In this document: positions 34,800 through 45,613 of the stretch, piece by piece
How the letters are laid out: each line of letters begins with the position of its first letter
How positions within the stretch are numbered: the first letter of the stretch is position 1
NCBI GenBank assembly: GCA_024220505.1
Contig: JAKZZE010000003.1
Location: forward strand, 1,240,001-1,304,000
Direction: 5' to 3'
Source of the DNA: Rhizopus arrhizus
Taxonomy: Eukaryota; Mucoromycota; Mucoromycetes; Mucorales; Rhizopodaceae
Length of the DNA stretch: 64,000 nucleotides
The notes under the pieces: model-generated
The model's database searches: none
Told to the model about the DNA's origin: nothing
Seen by the model: only the letters and a program-made list of their open reading frames with translations
Translations under genes and position numbers: made by a program

Positions 34800-36290
34800 C
34801 TAAAAATCCCTTTGAGGATCAAGGGTAAAAAAAATATGGGAGGAAGAGAATATATATAATCGAGGGAATCTTTGCCCTAGTTGGAATGGCGGTGAAGGCT
34901 GATACTTATCATAGAACAGGTAGCCAAGTTCATAAAGTATAGTACAGATGACAGGCCATCGAATAAGCCATGGGGAGGCAGAGTGAGAGGAACATGTTAT
35001 TATCTTTAGTAGTTTGTTGAGAAGGGATGAAAGAGGACCTTGAATTGTTTCTGGCATTTGTAAGCGATGATACATATCGAGGCATTTTATTACATGTTGT
35101 TTTGTGACCATCTGGGTAGGATGTCTTGGGCAGGGCTCTAGTTTATCACCTGGTAACTAGTCAAGACGCCAGCGCACGCATATGTTTTTTTCTGTTCTTG
35201 TCATTGGTAGCCAGAGGATGGGATTTAAGGATATTGCTGGGCGATATTGAGAGAGAAATATAAGCTTCGATATATCAAGCAAAGGATCCGGTATTTAGAT
35301 TTTAGTAATTTCAAACATGATATACAGATAGATCAAAGACCAAGACATAAAAAGTGATGGTTCTACCAAAGATTTGTAATGCAAAGGCTCCTACCATTTT
35401 TATGAATCCAACGCGTTTTGCAGAGCAATGCAACATGTAAAAGATCTCTGCATATCATACAAAGATTGGATTTTTGGTAAGCCAGTTTAGCCTCTCCAAA
35501 ACCTCCATTTTATACCTTGCAATCTTGTGATACAAATATCAAGCCATCAGTTCAATAAGATTTGTTCTTTTTTGACTTCCAAGATTGTTTGATTCGTCCA
35601 TCGTAAATAGATACCTTGATTATGATCATCAAATAGTTCAACTAAAAGTAAATTAATAAAACGAGAGCAGAATTCCATTTCATTGGAGTTCTCTGCTAAG
35701 GACACATGAGGGAGGTTCTTTATCAATTCTGCTATTGATTTGGCAAATTTGTCAATGCTTTGACGGCATGATCAACTTTCAAGAGCTTTATGACTGCCAT
35801 TTCTCGTATTGCCTTGCCGTCCAGAACTTCAATGATTGGATTATATCTTTGAAAGTCTCAGTAGGCATATGTGGTTTGCTAATGTTGTAAATAGTTTCGA
35901 TATAGCCAATGATGGCTGTCAAGTTGCATATGTCAAAAAAGGAAGAAGGTCATCAGGATATTTGTTTGATGACAAAAGCAGAATCGAAGTGCAAGTAAGA
36001 CATAGTGAACGTGTTCTTCAAGGTAGCATTTCCATTTTTGTGTTAATAATGATATTTACAGCCTATAAAAGGCATCTATTGCGCCGAAGGTGTGGATAAA
36101 GAGATGGTCATCACCGTCAGGTGGTGAAAATGACAAACATATCAAGACTAATAATTCGGTATCGTCTTTGGAAGGCCGTTTTCCATGAGATGATTCACGT
36201 TCATTGTCACAGTTTTCTTGCATGAGCTGATCATTGCCATCTTCTTGTCGTGACTGTAGTGGCATGGCTTGAGGATGGTTATTCACGCTG
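34800..36290 (-). pseudogene. Decayed member of a repetitive Mucoromycota ORF family
   Basis: The minus strand holds a mostly intact block at 35759-35560: SIDKFAKSIAELIKNLPHVS, then ENSNEMEFCSRFINLLLVEL and FDDHNQGIYLRWTNQTILEV. After a stop come WLDICIT and, further on, ALQNALD. An open segment at 35111-34800 contains ICTILYELGYLFYDKY and ends LDPQRDF. Upstream (36286-36056) is a polar ORF with KRPSKDDTELL. I recall intact versions of this arrangement (FCxRFIxxxLxxLFDD, YLRWTN, RPDICI, YxxYEL) as a high-copy ORF family in Mucorales. The D-I-C-I followed by GEAK-type motif of intact copies suggests a nuclease-like fold, but that motif is eroded here. The plus-strand ORF at 35836-36099 (HIMWFAN-like) may be an inverted piece of a second copy. 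Confidence 0.45.
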
Positions 36291-37011
36291 TGATCTTTGT
36301 ACTATCTTTTATTCTAGTCATTTTCACTTATAAATAAACCAGCTTTTATTTAAATAGTTTAATTCAATAATGCATGTTTTCTAGTAAATTCGCAATTAAA
36401 GCATAAAGTTTAAAATAGGTTAATTGTAACCCGCAAGCAATCTGCGTGGTAAAGTATATGATTACCTAGAAAAAAATTTTATAGTATAGTTGGGCAATCA
36501 TTATCATTTGTTATCCTTGATCTCAATAAATGAACATAGAGTGGATTTCACACTGTAGATAAAAATCATATCTTAATTGGTTAATTATGATAAAAAGGCC
36601 GTTATTTTCAAGCTACCTATTGTACTGTCTTCAGTAAAGTTCTTTGCAAAATAACTTGATTTCTATCTATCTTTGTATCAATAATATGTAGCTATTGAGT
36701 TATTATTGATATTCACATATTACTATACCATCTGGCTTTCGGGTTACTTATATGTTGAAGAAAGTGATGGACAAGTAATGTATAGCAAAAACAAACCATC
36801 AAAAAGTAAATAAACTGTTGGTGAACAAATTATGTATGCTTTTACAGAAAGTCTTGCCTCTTCTTTAATAATTAGTATTGTCATCATTTTAAGATATTTT
36901 TTTCCTTTTTCGTCAAAATGTATGAGAGTGCCTGAATTACATATTTCAGTTTGTCCTAATACGCTACCCTCTTTTTTCTTTTCCTTTTTTATATTTTGTA
37001 ATTTTTAAACA
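36291..37011. other. Intergenic spacer upstream of the Cep120-like gene
   Basis: About 720 bp, strongly AT-rich, with no ORF of note. The last 120 bp before ATG 37012 is pyrimidine-rich (CTTTTTTCTTTTCC...), typical of a fungal promoter or leader. Confidence 0.5.
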
Positions 37012-38357
37012 ATGTCCCTCCTTTTAACACGAAATTGTCATTACGCCTTACTGGTTGCTATTGATGAAGGTATAAACATGAATTGATTTAATACGCAAAA
37101 AAAAAAAACAAAAAAAAACTTAAAAAGCATACAGGACAACAATTTAATGCACAAGACGACAGAGAACTATACATTACATCAAGACTCAACCTGAAACTAC
37201 CTCGTGCAGTAGACGATCTTATTCCTCCAAATACGCGTATCAACACTAGACCTACGTCATTCACACAAACACCAAGGTGGAGAACAGCACTTATTTATTA
37301 TTTATCAAACAAAATACTATATAATCTAATAAAACGACAAGGAAGCATCTCACTGGAAATCTTGAGTGTCTCTGAAGAGATGCATCGTGAAAATTTAGGG
37401 TTTGTAGAGCTTCAAGTAGATCATGCAAAAGTAGTTCGCTTACATCGTGGAAACAAGGAGATAACACAAATTCAGCAATTTGTCATAAACAAAGGCGATT
37501 GGCTACGTGTGAATGAAAACGGTCGCGCACAGATTAAAGCGGGTTTATTTATTGTAGAAATGCCCAACAATGCCACAGCAGAAGCAAAAAACAAAGAAGT
37601 AGGAACGCCTTTACAAATGCCTATAAGAACAAGCAATCAAAACCCCTTAACAGAAGGCGACCTTGGAATGGAGATTTGCTCTGATATGAGTGACTTGTTT
37701 CCTGTAGAAGGTGATGTGACATTCCTATCCGATGAAAAGGAAGAGGATGGAGATGCTATTTACGACAAAAGTGAATATCTACACACTGAAGAAGAAGATT
37801 TAAATAATCCGGATGAAAAAAGCGAATATATGGGTCAGGATATGGAAGAATATGAAGAAGAGGAACGCAACTGTATTTACGTTGGTAAAGGATCAGAGCA
37901 GTATAGCTTTCTGTTTCAGTTGATTGAAGCAAAGCACATGTCATCCATAATGGAAGGTTATATCGATATACAGAGAGCGTTCATTCGATATGCATTTGCT
38001 AACAGAGAGTATGAAATACAAGTAAACTTGCTAAAAGACAAGTGGGAAGTGATTGAGTATCAAAAAGGTATTCCCTTGCAAGGCTCTTTAGATGATGTAC
38101 AAGAATGGTTAAATACACAGGAAAAAATCTCGGTCTATTTTATGATTGAATATGTTAATGGAGAAGAAGATCTCATCGGCTTTGCCGATGTTTATCTAAA
38201 GGGGCGTGGAGTTCAGATATTAGAGCAATCAAGTATTGTGTTTGATCGGGACAGAATGTGGCATATTAATCAAGATAAAATGTTTACTAAATTGCAGCTA
38301 AAAGTTGGTTTAGTAAAAGGATGGGATGCATTAGAGGATGATATTTATGATTTATAA
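37012..38357 (+). CDS. Cep120-like protein (DUF3668/C2-type)
   Basis: Two exons, 37012-37069 and 37135-38357; 426 aa. The first 19 codons (HYALLVAIDEG) join across a 65-nt intron to GQQFNAQDDRELYITSRLNL, like the N-terminal C2 domain of animal CEP120 (LVxSILEGRxF...). A second C2-like segment gives SISLEILSVSEEMHRENLGF, then VELQVDHAKVVRLH. An acidic linker (residues ~160-225) is followed by a DUF3668-like domain: YSFLFQLIEAKHMSSIMEGY, then EDLIGFADVYLKGRGV, SIVFDRDRMW and LQLKVGLVKG. Human CEP120 builds centrioles; this protein lacks the long C-terminal coiled coil (426 versus ~986 aa). In a fungus without centrioles its role is unknown. The family call rests on pattern similarity remembered from Cep120, so it is moderate. 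Confidence 0.55.
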
Positions 38358-38668
38358 ATTGTATATAAAAACCATTTTTAAAATTTAACAAATCAAATGT
38401 ATATGCCAGTTTTTACTTTATTATTTCCATATTTCACTAAATTAAAGTTCTTTTAAATCTTCCTTTTATTTAAATATTCGAATCATCCGATAAAGTCTCC
38501 ATTAAATCTTTACAGACCAACCCTTATACATATCTAATCTTATATCTTTTTATTCTAGGTAACAAGCGACTTTAACATAATCCAAGGAAAATATAAAATC
38601 CAATTTTCTTCAACTTTATAATAACAGTGCAAATATAAATATTTATTAGATTTAAATAAACAAAAGTG

Positions 38669-40435
38669 TTAAGATTGTAAGCACATCGTAGCGCATAGTG
38701 AATTTACTTTTATACATATCTTTTCCAAGCTTCGGCAACAAACATAAATACTTATCGTCATTGGCCCTTCTTCAAAATGTTGGCATTCTTCAATCTTTGC
38801 TTTGCCTTTTGGATTTGTTAAAACAAGTCGTTTTTCTTCAGAGTCTACAATGCTGATCTTTAAAAAGACTGTAGGAGAAAGGCTGATAGATTGTCTTAGC
38901 TGATCAGAATCTTGTGCAATCATCTTGCTTTCTAAAAATTTGTTTGCGCTTACATATGCTGATAACTCCAGGTATAAGTAGTTTAGAGACGAATATGGCA
39001 TATTAATTTTCATAATATTTTTCTGAGGCCTTCCAATAGCCATAACTGTGTACAATTTTAAGCGATTTAAGCAAGGAAGCCAAGAAGACAGATGTTTTAA
39101 TGACATTATCATAGAGGCTTTAATTGACATCCCTGTGATAGAATCATTACGTATTTCTTTCTTCATAGTCTTCGGCTTTCTCAAGGATTCAGCAACATAA
39201 TGAACATACTTGAGTGCTTGACAATGCTCTATTATGTTTTCTATAAGAGTATCTACACTTTCTCCTAACACACCATCGGTACAATTTATGACTGAAAAGT
39301 ACATTTTATGAACCTTGCTTCCTACTTTTTTCAAAATATCCGCCAGCTTCTTTCGTGGTGTCTCTTCTGGATAGTGAAGGGATGCTCGTATTTGTTTTTG
39401 TTCAAGAGATGCAATATCACAAGATGGACTAAGCATAGGATACGGAAAACCATTTAAAATGATGTCGATGTGAGAAATATTATGCGAAGACGACACAAGT
39501 GTATCAAACAAGTCCAAAGAACCGCGTAGATGGAATGATGGCAATTGTAGCACATGATCAATAAACTTGGCCTTGGTTGCGCTTTTATAATCATCAATAT
39601 AATCGCCGTAAGACATAAGGACCAAAGACTCCAAGCATCCAAATTTGTCCATAATATAATTAAGTGAATCGTCGCATAAGCTGGTTTCAATTACAAGTTC
39701 TTTTATACATGGTCTAGGATTTTTCGAGGTTCCGCTGTAGTTGATATCTAAATCGTAACTGTCATCGTCAGCACCAACAATATTCACTTCCAATTTTTCT
39801 AGTTTGGAGCAGTCTTGAATAAGATCGTCTATGTTAGCAGGTGTAGTAGGATCCAACATGCATAAATATGTCAAATTTGTATAATGTTTCAAATTGGTAA
39901 TGAATTTTAGGCCCTCCAAAGTTTCGTAAAAGGATGGGAGTATAAGCATTTGAGAAAGTGAATGTCTTATTTGTAACAGAGAAAGGGCATATTCCACAAC
40001 ATTAGTGCTATAAGAGGGAACAGGAATTACCCTTATATTTGGCCAGTGTCTAATAGTAACATAGGCTAGATCTTCCCAAAAAGACGAGACTGGGCTTTCG
40101 GCATCCAACTCCTCCACATTAGGGCAAATCTCTGCAAGGTGAGAAAGATAATCGTCATATCGGCGATAGTTCATTTCGTCAAATAGTTCACCAAGGTGTA
40201 GGGATTTGACTAGCTTCCCAGGTTCTGAATTATTTGTATTTCTTAAGCAGTTCATAAAACGCGTTACAGCATCTCTATCTCTCTCACAGAATGAAACGCG
40301 CTTGTAAAGACGATGTTGAGCTATTATGCTCCAATTTCTGCAAGTGAGCTGACAGTTGCTTATATCTTTTAGATCTTTTAGTTCTAAAAATACTTTATGC
40401 TGAATCTCTGCTGGAAGATTACTCCATTCACTCAT
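38669..40435 (-). CDS. F-box protein with leucine-rich-repeat-like body
   Basis: Single-exon gene of 588 aa from ATG 40435; the in-frame extension upstream is just a run of Phe codons and is rejected. The F-box is at residues ~4-45 (WSNLPAEIQHKVFLELKDLK, then NCQLTCRNWSIIAQHRLY), so the protein is expected to dock on Skp1 as the substrate receptor of an SCF ubiquitin ligase. The rest shows irregular Leu-rich repeats (LTYLCMLDPTTP, LEKLEVNIVGADDD, IKELVIETSLCD, LESLVLMSYGDY, LNRLKLYTVMAIG). Mucoralean genomes hold large families of such F-box/LRR proteins. Its substrate is unknown. The start is 208 bp from that of the divergent Sec15 gene. Confidence 0.85.
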   Translation of the reverse strand: MSEWSNLPAEIQHKVFLELKDLKDISNCQLTCRNWSIIAQHRLYKRVSFCERDRDAVTRFMNCLRNTNNSEPGKLVKSLHLGELFDEMNYRRYDDYLSHLAEICPNVEELDAESPVSSFWEDLAYVTIRHWPNIRVIPVPSYSTNVVEYALSLLQIRHSLSQMLILPSFYETLEGLKFITNLKHYTNLTYLCMLDPTTPANIDDLIQDCSKLEKLEVNIVGADDDSYDLDINYSGTSKNPRPCIKELVIETSLCDDSLNYIMDKFGCLESLVLMSYGDYIDDYKSATKAKFIDHVLQLPSFHLRGSLDLFDTLVSSSHNISHIDIILNGFPYPMLSPSCDIASLEQKQIRASLHYPEETPRKKLADILKKVGSKVHKMYFSVINCTDGVLGESVDTLIENIIEHCQALKYVHYVAESLRKPKTMKKEIRNDSITGMSIKASMIMSLKHLSSWLPCLNRLKLYTVMAIGRPQKNIMKINMPYSSLNYLYLELSAYVSANKFLESKMIAQDSDQLRQSISLSPTVFLKISIVDSEEKRLVLTNPKGKAKIEECQHFEEGPMTISIYVCCRSLEKICIKVNSLCATMCLQS

Positions 40436-40643
40436 ATGTCGAAAAAAAAAAAAAACAAAACAAAAAAGCAAAAAAAAAAAAAGCAAAGTTTAGTAAAAAG
40501 ACTAATGTTTTAATAGTGTAAGGGTTTTGGGAGAGCTTAGTGGAGACTAATCGGATATCGAAATATGTTACACACTTACAGATTCTTTAAGCTTTTACTC
40601 CTCGTATCCTCCCCTTTTTTCACTTTCTTATAAGCTTGTTGTT
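40436..40643. promoter_or_regulatory. Short bidirectional promoter region (F-box / SEC15)
   Basis: Only 208 bp separate the two divergent start codons. It contains an A-rich tract (40441-40486) on the F-box side and pyrimidine-rich sequence (CCTCGTATCCTCCCCTTTTT) on the Sec15 side. Promoter function is inferred from position; no specific factor site is claimed. Confidence 0.55.
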
Positions 40644-43600
40644 ATGCCAGGAGCAACGAACGAGGCAGAATTAGGCGAAATTTCAAAATCTTTTAATCGT
40701 ATATCCTTTAAGGACGCAGATTCTCCTATAGCTGGAACAGATTTAGCACTTTCAGCAGCTTTAGATGATGCCGAAAATATTGAACAACTTGGTCCAGTAA
40801 TTAAAAATATCACTGAGTCAGGAAAGCAGGCAGCGTTTCTTGATAGTTTAGATGCTCTAATCAGAAAAAAGGATGCTGAAATTGAACGCATGTGTAATTC
40901 CCACTATCAGGTGAGATTCTCTTTTTCTATCCAGCATGTTTTGACTAAAGTATTTGATGATACGTAAAGGAATTTGTTAGTGCAGTAGATCAGCTTCTTA
41001 AAGTACGACAAGGTTCTGTAGAATTACGAAAAAAACTGACTGAAGTGAATCAAACTTTGCAAACAACAGGCACAAAGTGGGCAGGAAGGGTAAAAACAAT
41101 AGATGAATGAAAGCACATCTATCAAAACAACTCAAGAATTATACTATATATAGAAACGAGAATTGACTAATGCCAAAAAGGTTCAGCAAAATATCGAGGA
41201 TGCGATCGAGGCTTTACAATCTAGTCTTGTTGTTCTCGAATCAGCCAATAAAGTAAACGAGCAGTTGGAGCAAAAAAAATACTATGCAGCACTAAAGGTA
41301 CACAAGACTACCTTCAATTTTTGTATTCAATTTAATCTTTCAATTTGTAGACACTGGATAATTTAGAGAACGACAGATTAGGCCAAGCAACTCAGTATAC
41401 CTTTGCCAAAATGCTGGGTAAATAGACATTCAATTTGCTATACATTATGCTTTATATTCACGTAAATTTATTTAGCACAAGGAGTTCCAGTCATGCAAAA
41501 TAATATTAAATCAACAGTTACTGTAGAATTAAAGGAATGGCTTGCTAGGTAAGCTAAAAGAAGCAAAATATAAATAATATATTTATTTACTGTTATATAT
41601 ACAAGAGTGCGTGAAATATCTCGGGAAATTGGTCAGTTGGCCATGCAGCGTATGCAAGAAAGACAAGACCGTTGGAGATCAAAAACTACAGAGAATCCAA
41701 AACTAAAGAATCTCCAACATCATCAAGTAAATTCTGCTATTGAAATGGTAGTGAACGAAGGACTTGAAAGTACGGTTTAAATAGTGTTATAGAAAGAAGA
41801 TAAATTTAATTAGTTTGAAAATAGCTAGCATACTAGATGAGGTCAACATAGATTTTGAACCTCTTTATAAATGTATACATGTATACAGTACTTTGGGAAA
41901 GCCCAATGAATTTAAGACCTCTTATTCAGAAGATAGAAGAGTAAAGCAAGGGAATGAATATCTTATATGATTCATAGTTAATATTTCTGTTAGGCACAAG
42001 CCAATCTGGCACTATCAACACCTGTCAACCTGCGCGATGGGAATCTCACTACGTTTGAAACCCTATTACAGGATATTGTAGGCTTCTTTATTATCGAACA
42101 CATGATTTTGCATAATACCACAGAGTTTAGAAGTCAAGCAGAAGTGGATGGATTGTGGGAGATGGTGACGGGTAAAGTTATATTGGTTGTATCTGAAAGC
42201 CTTAAAGGATGTAAAGATCCTGAACTATTTCTACGTATCAAGTTCCTACTTTTAATGTTTATTCAAACACTGGAGGTAAAGCTTTTATAGAGGAAAGCAT
42301 GTATTTCTTGTAACTAAAGAGCTTTTATGGTAGGGATTTGACTATTCGGTGAAGCCCTTACAAGAAACTCTACTGACACTTTTCCAAAGATATTCTGAGT
42401 TACTTATTAATCAATATAGCGAAGTCATGGAGAAGGTGAATACTTACCTATTTATGTATTTTATCACAGCTAATCGTTATTATTAGATTGTACAAGAAGA
42501 TGAGTGTATGCCCATGACAGTAGAAAATGAAGAGGAATTAAAAGAAGTAATGCAATATACCCGTTTTAGACCAGATCGCGAGTTTATAAAGAAATATGGG
42601 TCAGTAACAAAAGAATATTAGACGAAAACTTTGCAGATTGACGCGCTATTTTAGATTTCCCTTGAGACTCCCATTCTCCAAAGTATTCCCCACATGTTGC
42701 CGCGATGTTAGTTTTTTTGTACACCAATTTTATCAATTTGCCGAAGGATTCTCTCAGACACATGGAGAAATGGATGATATTTTGAAAAAGGTAACTACTT
42801 TCTGCTAACATGAATTAATATACGCTCAAACTATGTATATATCTGCAATAGGCAGTAGATAGCTTGCTTATTCAAAAAGTAAATGCTATTTTGCTAAAGA
42901 AGCTGCTGTCTACCAACTTGTCACAAATCGTTCAAATTATTATCAACATTGAATACTTTGAATCAACCTGTCCTGACTTTGAGATGCTATTGATGGAAAC
43001 AAGGTCATTCCACCGATCTGGTCATATTCATCTGAAGGCAACATCCACATTTAAAGAGACTAGAAGGAAAGCAGAAAAACGAATCTTTGAACTTGTCAAT
43101 TCAAAGCTTGATGAATTCTTGGAATTACTTGAATACGACTGGTAATATCCTAAAGGGCAATTGAAAGAAGATATACAAGCTAACATTTTATTTATGCGTG
43201 AAAAAGGGAATCTGAGGAAATGCAAAAGCAACCTAGTCCAAACTTGCAAGATTTGGTCACTTTCTTAACAAACGTTATTAATGCGGCCTTATTAAATTTA
43301 CCCGAGACAATCAAGAGTTTACTGTATTTTGATGCATTAGAGCATCTTAATCAGTCGATGAAGGGTCTATTACTGGCTACCAATCAGCAAACTATGACTG
43401 AAATTGCATTAAGTAACTTTGATACCGATGTTCGCTTTGTAGAGGACTTTGTGAGAAGTCTAGGCGATCCCACAGTAATAGATACATTCTTGGAACTTAG
43501 ACAACTGCTTGATCTAGCCATTGTCAGTGATAACCCTGAAGAATATTTGAGTCCACAAGTCAGAAATCGTAAGTATAATAGACTTAATAGCCGAGACGTT

Positions 43601-43848
43601 ACTGTACTGTTTGAAAAGTAAGTGTTTTTTGACATCTTTTGTATAAAGCTTCTCAATTTAAAAAATAGACTTTTGCGAACCCCATTGCCAATGCACTCAG
43701 TGATAAGTCAAAAAGAAAGAATGAGACGAAAAGCTATGGAAAATGTAGCAAGGTAAGTTGATATTACATTAATTACAATCTATTTTAATCACAAATATTA
43801 TACATGCACAGAGTCTTGCGCTCAGTTCATATCAGTGGATCCCGATAA
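40644..43848 (+). CDS. SEC15: Exocyst subunit Sec15 (EXOC6)
   Basis: Subunit of the exocyst, which tethers secretory vesicles to the plasma membrane; Sec15 binds the Rab GTPase Sec4. Fifteen exons, first 40644-40910, last 43812-43848, joined at 40970-41089, 41154-41297, 41351-41417, 41476-41548, 41606-41769, 41825-41940, 41994-42275, 42334-42435, 42487-42599, 42637-42790, 42852-43141, 43207-43617, 43669-43752; 807 aa and every phase closes. Family landmarks: GPVIKNITESGKQAAFLDSL near the N-terminus; DFEPLYKCIHVYSTLGKPNE; FLLLMFIQTLEGFDYSV; FPLRLPFSKVFPTC; PSPNLQDLVTFLTNVINAAL; LYFDALEHLNQSM. Length matches the family (~750-900 aa). One intron (42600-42636) is only 37 nt with a GTCAGT donor, the shortest used here. 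It ends 45 bp from the convergent TPR gene. Confidence 0.93.
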
Positions 43849-43893
43849 AACAAATTATACTGCCAATCTTTATTATAAAATGTAGTATTAACT

Positions 43894-44663
43894 TTATACA
43901 TTGGACATTTTCTTTTCTAATTTCTGTAAAGCTTTTTCAGCTTTATCAATTCCCATCATTTCTGCTCTTTCAAATCTTGTTTTTGCATCATCCAATCTAC
44001 CAACTGCTTCGTAAACACATGCCAAGTTGTACTGTACCTCACCATCAAGTGGGTTGAAATTGGAAGCCTGTTCCAAATGTTTAATTGCCTGTGTTGTGTC
44101 TTTCAACATGAGATATGCAGAAGCAATATTAGTGTGAGCGTCTGCTGAGTTGGGTGTGTATTCTAATGAACGTTCAAATGATTGAATAGCATCTTTATAT
44201 TTGCCTGTAAAATGCATTAACGTTCAATCTCTTATTATTATTATTTGGAAATTATTACCCATTTGAAAATAGCAAACACCAATGTTAAAATATCCTGCTC
44301 CACTTGGAGCAATTCGAACACTTTTATGGTAGCTGTTCATTGCCTACTTGAAATGTCAAAAAAAGGTAAAATTCAAAAAATGTCTTGTTCGTACCATGTC
44401 TAATGAGCCTTTGTTCAAATAATCCGAGCCAACTCTAATTTGCTCTTCAGCATCAGCAATACGATCAAACTTGGGTACATTGACAAAAAAAGCTATTTGA
44501 CAGATTAGGCGGGGCATTCATGGTCTAAAGTGAGGGGCAGCAGCTTACTTCGTTTATGCAAAGCTACAGGAAAAGCAACTACGGTAGACTTCTGCTTAGG
44601 GATTGCAGTGCAACGAATCAAAGAACGATTTTGCGTAATGGCTCTCCTGAATAAATTTGACAT
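43894..44663 (-). CDS. TPR-repeat protein, probably mitochondrial
   Basis: Four exons: 44663-44549, 44492-44395, 44343-44259, 44204-43894; 202 aa and phases close. The N-terminus is MSNLFRRAITQNRSLIRCTA, Arg-rich and free of acidic residues, as in a mitochondrial presequence. It is followed by at least three tetratricopeptide repeats: DAEEQIRVGSDYLNKGSLDM, then GYFNIGVCYFQMGKYKDAIQ, DAHTNIASAYLMLKDTTQA, VQYNLACVYEAVGRLDDA. TPR arrays bind partner proteins; no catalytic domain is present. The specific role is unknown. It ends 45 bp from the Sec15 stop. Confidence 0.75.
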
Positions 44664-45613
44664 TGTGCTAGCTTTTTTGCAATAAAGAGATACAGTAATT
44701 TTAGTCTAACTTATACAGAAGGGACAACCGGATTCAACCAATAAAAAAGAATTTGGCTAGCTGTGACTGCTAAAATAATTGATATTTGCTTTCTTTTTTA
44801 TCTAGAAATAGTGTAGTGTACAATGTATTAATAAAAAATTTATCTTGAGTTTTCTTATGCAAAAAAAAAAGCATTAACTAGCCAGAGGAAGGTTAAAAAT
44901 ATCCCAGAGTGTCGAGGAAACAAAGCTGAATTAAGTCAATTAGGAAACACAATTTAATTGCTAAGAAGTGCCTAAAATATCATCCACTCAAATAACTAAA
45001 ATTGCAATATATAATAATGATGTACATGTAAACACTTTTTTTTTATAAGAAACTAAAAAAAAAAAAAGAAAAATCATTCGTACAGTGCAAATCAGCGTTT
45101 TTACGTTTATAGCAAGATATTTATTCTGTCCCTTTTCTTGTTATGTCAAATACATATTCTGGTGTATCATTCTTTTAAATGATATCCTTTAGCATGAACG
45201 CTGTTAGAGAATCAATTACTTGAATTAATGAAAATTATGTTCTTTAGTGGCAAATATTCTTGAACTAATCATCCTCAATATAGATCAACATTTTCAAGTC
45301 ATTCGTACATTACAAATATTTTGATAGCACGGGAATCATATTCTTAATAGAGCCTATGTTTAATAAACACCATCTTGATAAGAAAAGATAGCTATTCAGT
45401 TATAGTGAACTTTTAAAGGGTATTATTCAACTTGATGTAATATTCTGAAGAAATTTATCTATTAATAAAGCTAAATTGCGTTTTCTTTTAACTTCAATAT
45501 TTGAGCCAACAATAATACTGTGCAAAGTGAAGCTTGTGTGCTCTTTGGAAATAGGTAATTAGACTATTTGTCAGGTACAAAGATATGCTCTTTTTGTTTT
45601 CTCTCTTCTTTTA
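44664..45613. other. Intergenic spacer
   Basis: About 950 bp between the TPR gene start and the TBC-gene 3' end, both minus strand. AT-rich, with short A-runs at 44859-44869 and 45055-45067. No coding or RNA feature recognised. Confidence 0.5.

Noticed and set aside
40436..40486. N-terminal Phe-rich extension of the F-box protein
   Set aside because: It is translation of an A-rich upstream tract; the F-box begins right after the ATG at 40435.
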